Shown: in pieces, positions 62,150 to 64,000 of the stretch
How positions within the stretch are numbered: the first letter of the stretch is position 1
How the letters are laid out: the number at the start of each line of letters is the position of its first letter
The notes under the pieces: model-generated
Told to the model about the DNA's origin: nothing
What the model saw: only the letters and a program-made list of their open reading frames with translations
Databases searched by the model: none
Program-made: the position numbers and the translations under genes
NCBI GenBank assembly: GCA_965260995.1
Contig: CBDHCD010000003.1
Span: 1,240,001 to 1,304,000, forward strand
Source of the DNA: JBBROS01 sp965260995
GTDB lineage: Bacteria > Pseudomonadota > Alphaproteobacteria > Acetobacterales > Acetobacteraceae
Direction: 5' to 3'
DNA: 64,000 nucleotides

Positions 62150-63585
62150 CCACCGGGGCGTTGCTCAACTGGAACCTGGCGCTGCCTGAGATCGTCATGG
62201 CCTGCTCGGCCATGGCGATCCTGCTGTTCGGCGTGCTGCGCCGGGCCGACAACACCTTCATCTGCACCATGCTGGCGCTCGCCGCTCTCGTGTTCACCGC
62301 GATCCTCGTCGTCGCCACCCCGGACGGCAGCGCCTACCGCGGCCTGTTCGCGGTCGACGGCTTCGCGCGGTTCATGAAGCTGTTGGTCCTGGTGGGCGCG
62401 GGGCTCAGCGCCATCTTGGCGCTCGACTTCAACGAGCGCGAGGGCATCGCCCGGTTCGAGTTCCCGGTGCTGATCCTGCTGTCCACCACCGGCATGATGA
62501 TCATGTGCAGCACGGCCAACCTGATGACGCTGTATCTCGGGCTGGAGCTGCAATCCCTCGCGCTCTACGTGCTGTGCGCCTTCGCGCGAGACGACGTGCG
62601 TTCGGCAGAATCGGGGCTCAAATTCTTCGTGCTCGGCGCGCTGGCGTCCGGCCTGATCCTTTACGGCACGTCCTTGGCCTACGGCTTCGCCGGCACCATG
62701 GACTTCGCCGAGCTGGCGCGCGTGCTGTCCGCGCCGCAGGCGGCCTCGGCCGGGCTGATCGTCGGCGTGGTGTTCATCGTCGCCGGGCTGGCGTTCAAGC
62801 TGTCGGCGGTGCCGTTCCACATGTGGACGCCCGACGTTTACGAAGGCGCGCCGGCCCCGGTCACCGCCTTCATGAGCACGGCCCCCAAGGTGGCGGCGAT
62901 CGCGCTGATCTTGCGGGTGCTGGAGATGCCGTTCGGCCAGTTGCTGCACCAGTGGACCGGGCTGATCGTGCTGATGTCGATCGCGTCCATGATCCTCGGC
63001 GCGCTCGCCGCCATCGGCCAGACCAACATCAAGCGGCTGATGGCCTACTCCTCCATCGGCCACATGGGCTACGCGCTGATCGGGCTGGCGGTCGGCACCG
63101 CGGACGGCATCCGCGGCGTGATGATCTACATGGTCACCTACGTGTTCATGAGCGCCGGCGTGTTCGCCTGCATCGTCGCCATGCGCCGCCGCGGCCGCTC
63201 GCTCGAGCGCATCGCCGACCTGTCCGGCCTCGCCCGCACCGACCCCGGCCTCGCGCTGGCGATGACGATCTTCATGTTCAGCATGGCCGGCATCCCGCCG
63301 TTCTCTGGCTTCTTCGGCAAGCTCTACGTGTTCCTGCCCGCGGTGCAGTCCGGCTACTGGACCTTGGCGGTGATCGGCGTGCTGACCAGCGTCGTCGGCG
63401 CTTACTACTACCTGCGGGTCATCAAGGTGATGTACTTCGACGCCGCCGAGCCGGCGTTCGATCCCCGCCCGGCGTCGCTCAGCTTCGTCGGCGGCCTCGG
63501 CGCGCTCGTGACCACGCTGCTCTTCGTCTTCCCAGCCCCGGTCGTCGCCGCGGCGCAATCCGCCGCCAAGGTCCTGTTCGGCTAG
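62146..63585 (+). CDS. nuoN: NADH-quinone oxidoreductase subunit N
   Basis: 479 residues from the ATG at 62146 (ATGA overlap with nuoM). LMTLYLGLELQSLALYVLCA (Glu), GLAFKLSAVPFHMWTPDVYE (Lys) and GAPAPVTAFMSTAPKVAAIA are diagnostic. Last subunit of the complex I operon; coaX starts 3 bp beyond its stop. Confidence 0.96.
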   Translation: MTTGALLNWNLALPEIVMACSAMAILLFGVLRRADNTFICTMLALAALVFTAILVVATPDGSAYRGLFAVDGFARFMKLLVLVGAGLSAILALDFNEREGIARFEFPVLILLSTTGMMIMCSTANLMTLYLGLELQSLALYVLCAFARDDVRSAESGLKFFVLGALASGLILYGTSLAYGFAGTMDFAELARVLSAPQAASAGLIVGVVFIVAGLAFKLSAVPFHMWTPDVYEGAPAPVTAFMSTAPKVAAIALILRVLEMPFGQLLHQWTGLIVLMSIASMILGALAAIGQTNIKRLMAYSSIGHMGYALIGLAVGTADGIRGVMIYMVTYVFMSAGVFACIVAMRRRGRSLERIADLSGLARTDPGLALAMTIFMFSMAGIPPFSGFFGKLYVFLPAVQSGYWTLAVIGVLTSVVGAYYYLRVIKVMYFDAAEPAFDPRPASLSFVGGLGALVTTLLFVFPAPVVAAAQSAAKVLFG

Positions 63586-63588
63586 CCC

Positions 63589-64000
63589 GTGCTCCTCGTC
63601 GTCGACGCCGGCAACACCAACGTCGTCTTCGCCGCCCACGACGGCGACGGCTGGCGCGGCATCTGGCGCATCGCCACCGAACCGCAGCGCACGTCCGACG
63701 AGTACGCGGTTTGGCTGCTCACCTTGTTCAACCTGACCGGCATCAAGCCCGTCGACATCGACCGTGCCGTGATCGGCACCGTTGTGCCGGCCGCGCTGTA
63801 TCACCTGCGCCGCCTGTGCCGCGACTGGTTCGGCGCCGAGCCGCTCGTCGCCCGGTCCAACCTCGACTGGGGCTTCGACATCAAGGTGGACAACCCGGCC
63901 GAGGTCGGCGCCGACCGCCTGCTCAACTCGCTGGCCGCGCACCGTGCCTACGGCGGCCCCCTGATCGTCATAGACTTCGGCACCGCGACCACCTTCGACC
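63589..64000 (+). CDS. coaX: Type III pantothenate kinase (N-terminal part, runs off window)
   Basis: About 137 residues visible from a GTG start: VLLVVDAGNTNVVFAAHDG is the ATP-binding opening, followed by TDEYAVWLL-like RTSDEYAVWLLTLFNL, IGTVVPAALYHLRRLCRDWF and PAEVGADRLLNSLAAHRAYG; PLIVIDFGTATTFD is the second phosphate motif with its acidic residue. It phosphorylates pantothenate, the first step of coenzyme A synthesis. It follows nuoN directly, with no birA between. Confidence 0.94.
   Translation, partial: MLLVVDAGNTNVVFAAHDGDGWRGIWRIATEPQRTSDEYAVWLLTLFNLTGIKPVDIDRAVIGTVVPAALYHLRRLCRDWFGAEPLVARSNLDWGFDIKVDNPAEVGADRLLNSLAAHRAYGGPLIVIDFGTATTFD

Overview
The window is a 64 kb piece of a very GC-rich alphaproteobacterial chromosome. 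The order tRNA-Leu, tig, clpP, clpX, lon, tRNA-Val, tRNA-Asp, nuoA-N, coaX, the mitochondrial-type NuoG, the Rhodospirillales-like gene content and the GTG/ATG start usage fit Rhodospirillales, most likely Acetobacteraceae. The genus cannot be decided from the sequence alone. No CRISPR array, prophage, insertion sequence or plasmid origin was seen.

Left part (1-13.2 kb), mostly minus strand: the start of a comM/yifB-type AAA gene; a decayed GGDEF-EAL gene; an HDAC-family acetylpolyamine-type amidohydrolase; a small lipoprotein; a TrmA/RlmD-type RNA methyltransferase; glutaryl-CoA dehydrogenase; a DEAD-box helicase with a low-complexity tail; a glycoside hydrolase family 15 protein (plus strand); and a dctPQM TRAP transporter. 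Next (13.3-22.4 kb) is a four-gene minus-strand operon for a tripartite multidrug efflux pump: outer-membrane lipoprotein, adaptor, and two different RND pumps of the MdtB/MdtC kind, joined by overlapping start and stop codons.

Middle part (22.5-38.5 kb): a CoA-ester lyase diverges from a plus-strand ABC uptake operon (livG, livF, two paralogous binding proteins, livH, livM). Behind it lie a Pat-like protein with an acyl-CoA-synthetase body and GNAT tail, and a DMT exporter. A FAH-family hydrolase and a ketopantoate-reductase-like enzyme follow on the minus strand, then a third paralogous binding protein, an orphan ParA-like ATPase and a bifunctional NAD(P)HX repair enzyme. The transporter and the CoA/carboxylate enzymes together suggest uptake and breakdown of organic acids; the substrate is unknown.

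Right part (38.5-64 kb), all plus strand: malonyl-CoA decarboxylase translationally coupled to an AceE-like thiamine-diphosphate enzyme, then tRNA-Leu(TAG), the protein quality-control block tig-clpP-clpX-lon, tRNA-Val(TAC), tRNA-Asp(GTC), the complete 14-gene NADH dehydrogenase operon nuoA-N with very tight spacing, and the start of coaX (type III pantothenate kinase) at the window edge.

The most interesting items are the coupled malonyl-CoA decarboxylase / AceE-like pair with an altered GDG thiamine-diphosphate motif, the three paralogous binding proteins around one liv-type transporter, low-complexity insertions in the efflux pump and helicase, and candidate control sites upstream of lon, nuoA and the first binding protein. 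I did not find a clearly new defence or mobile system.
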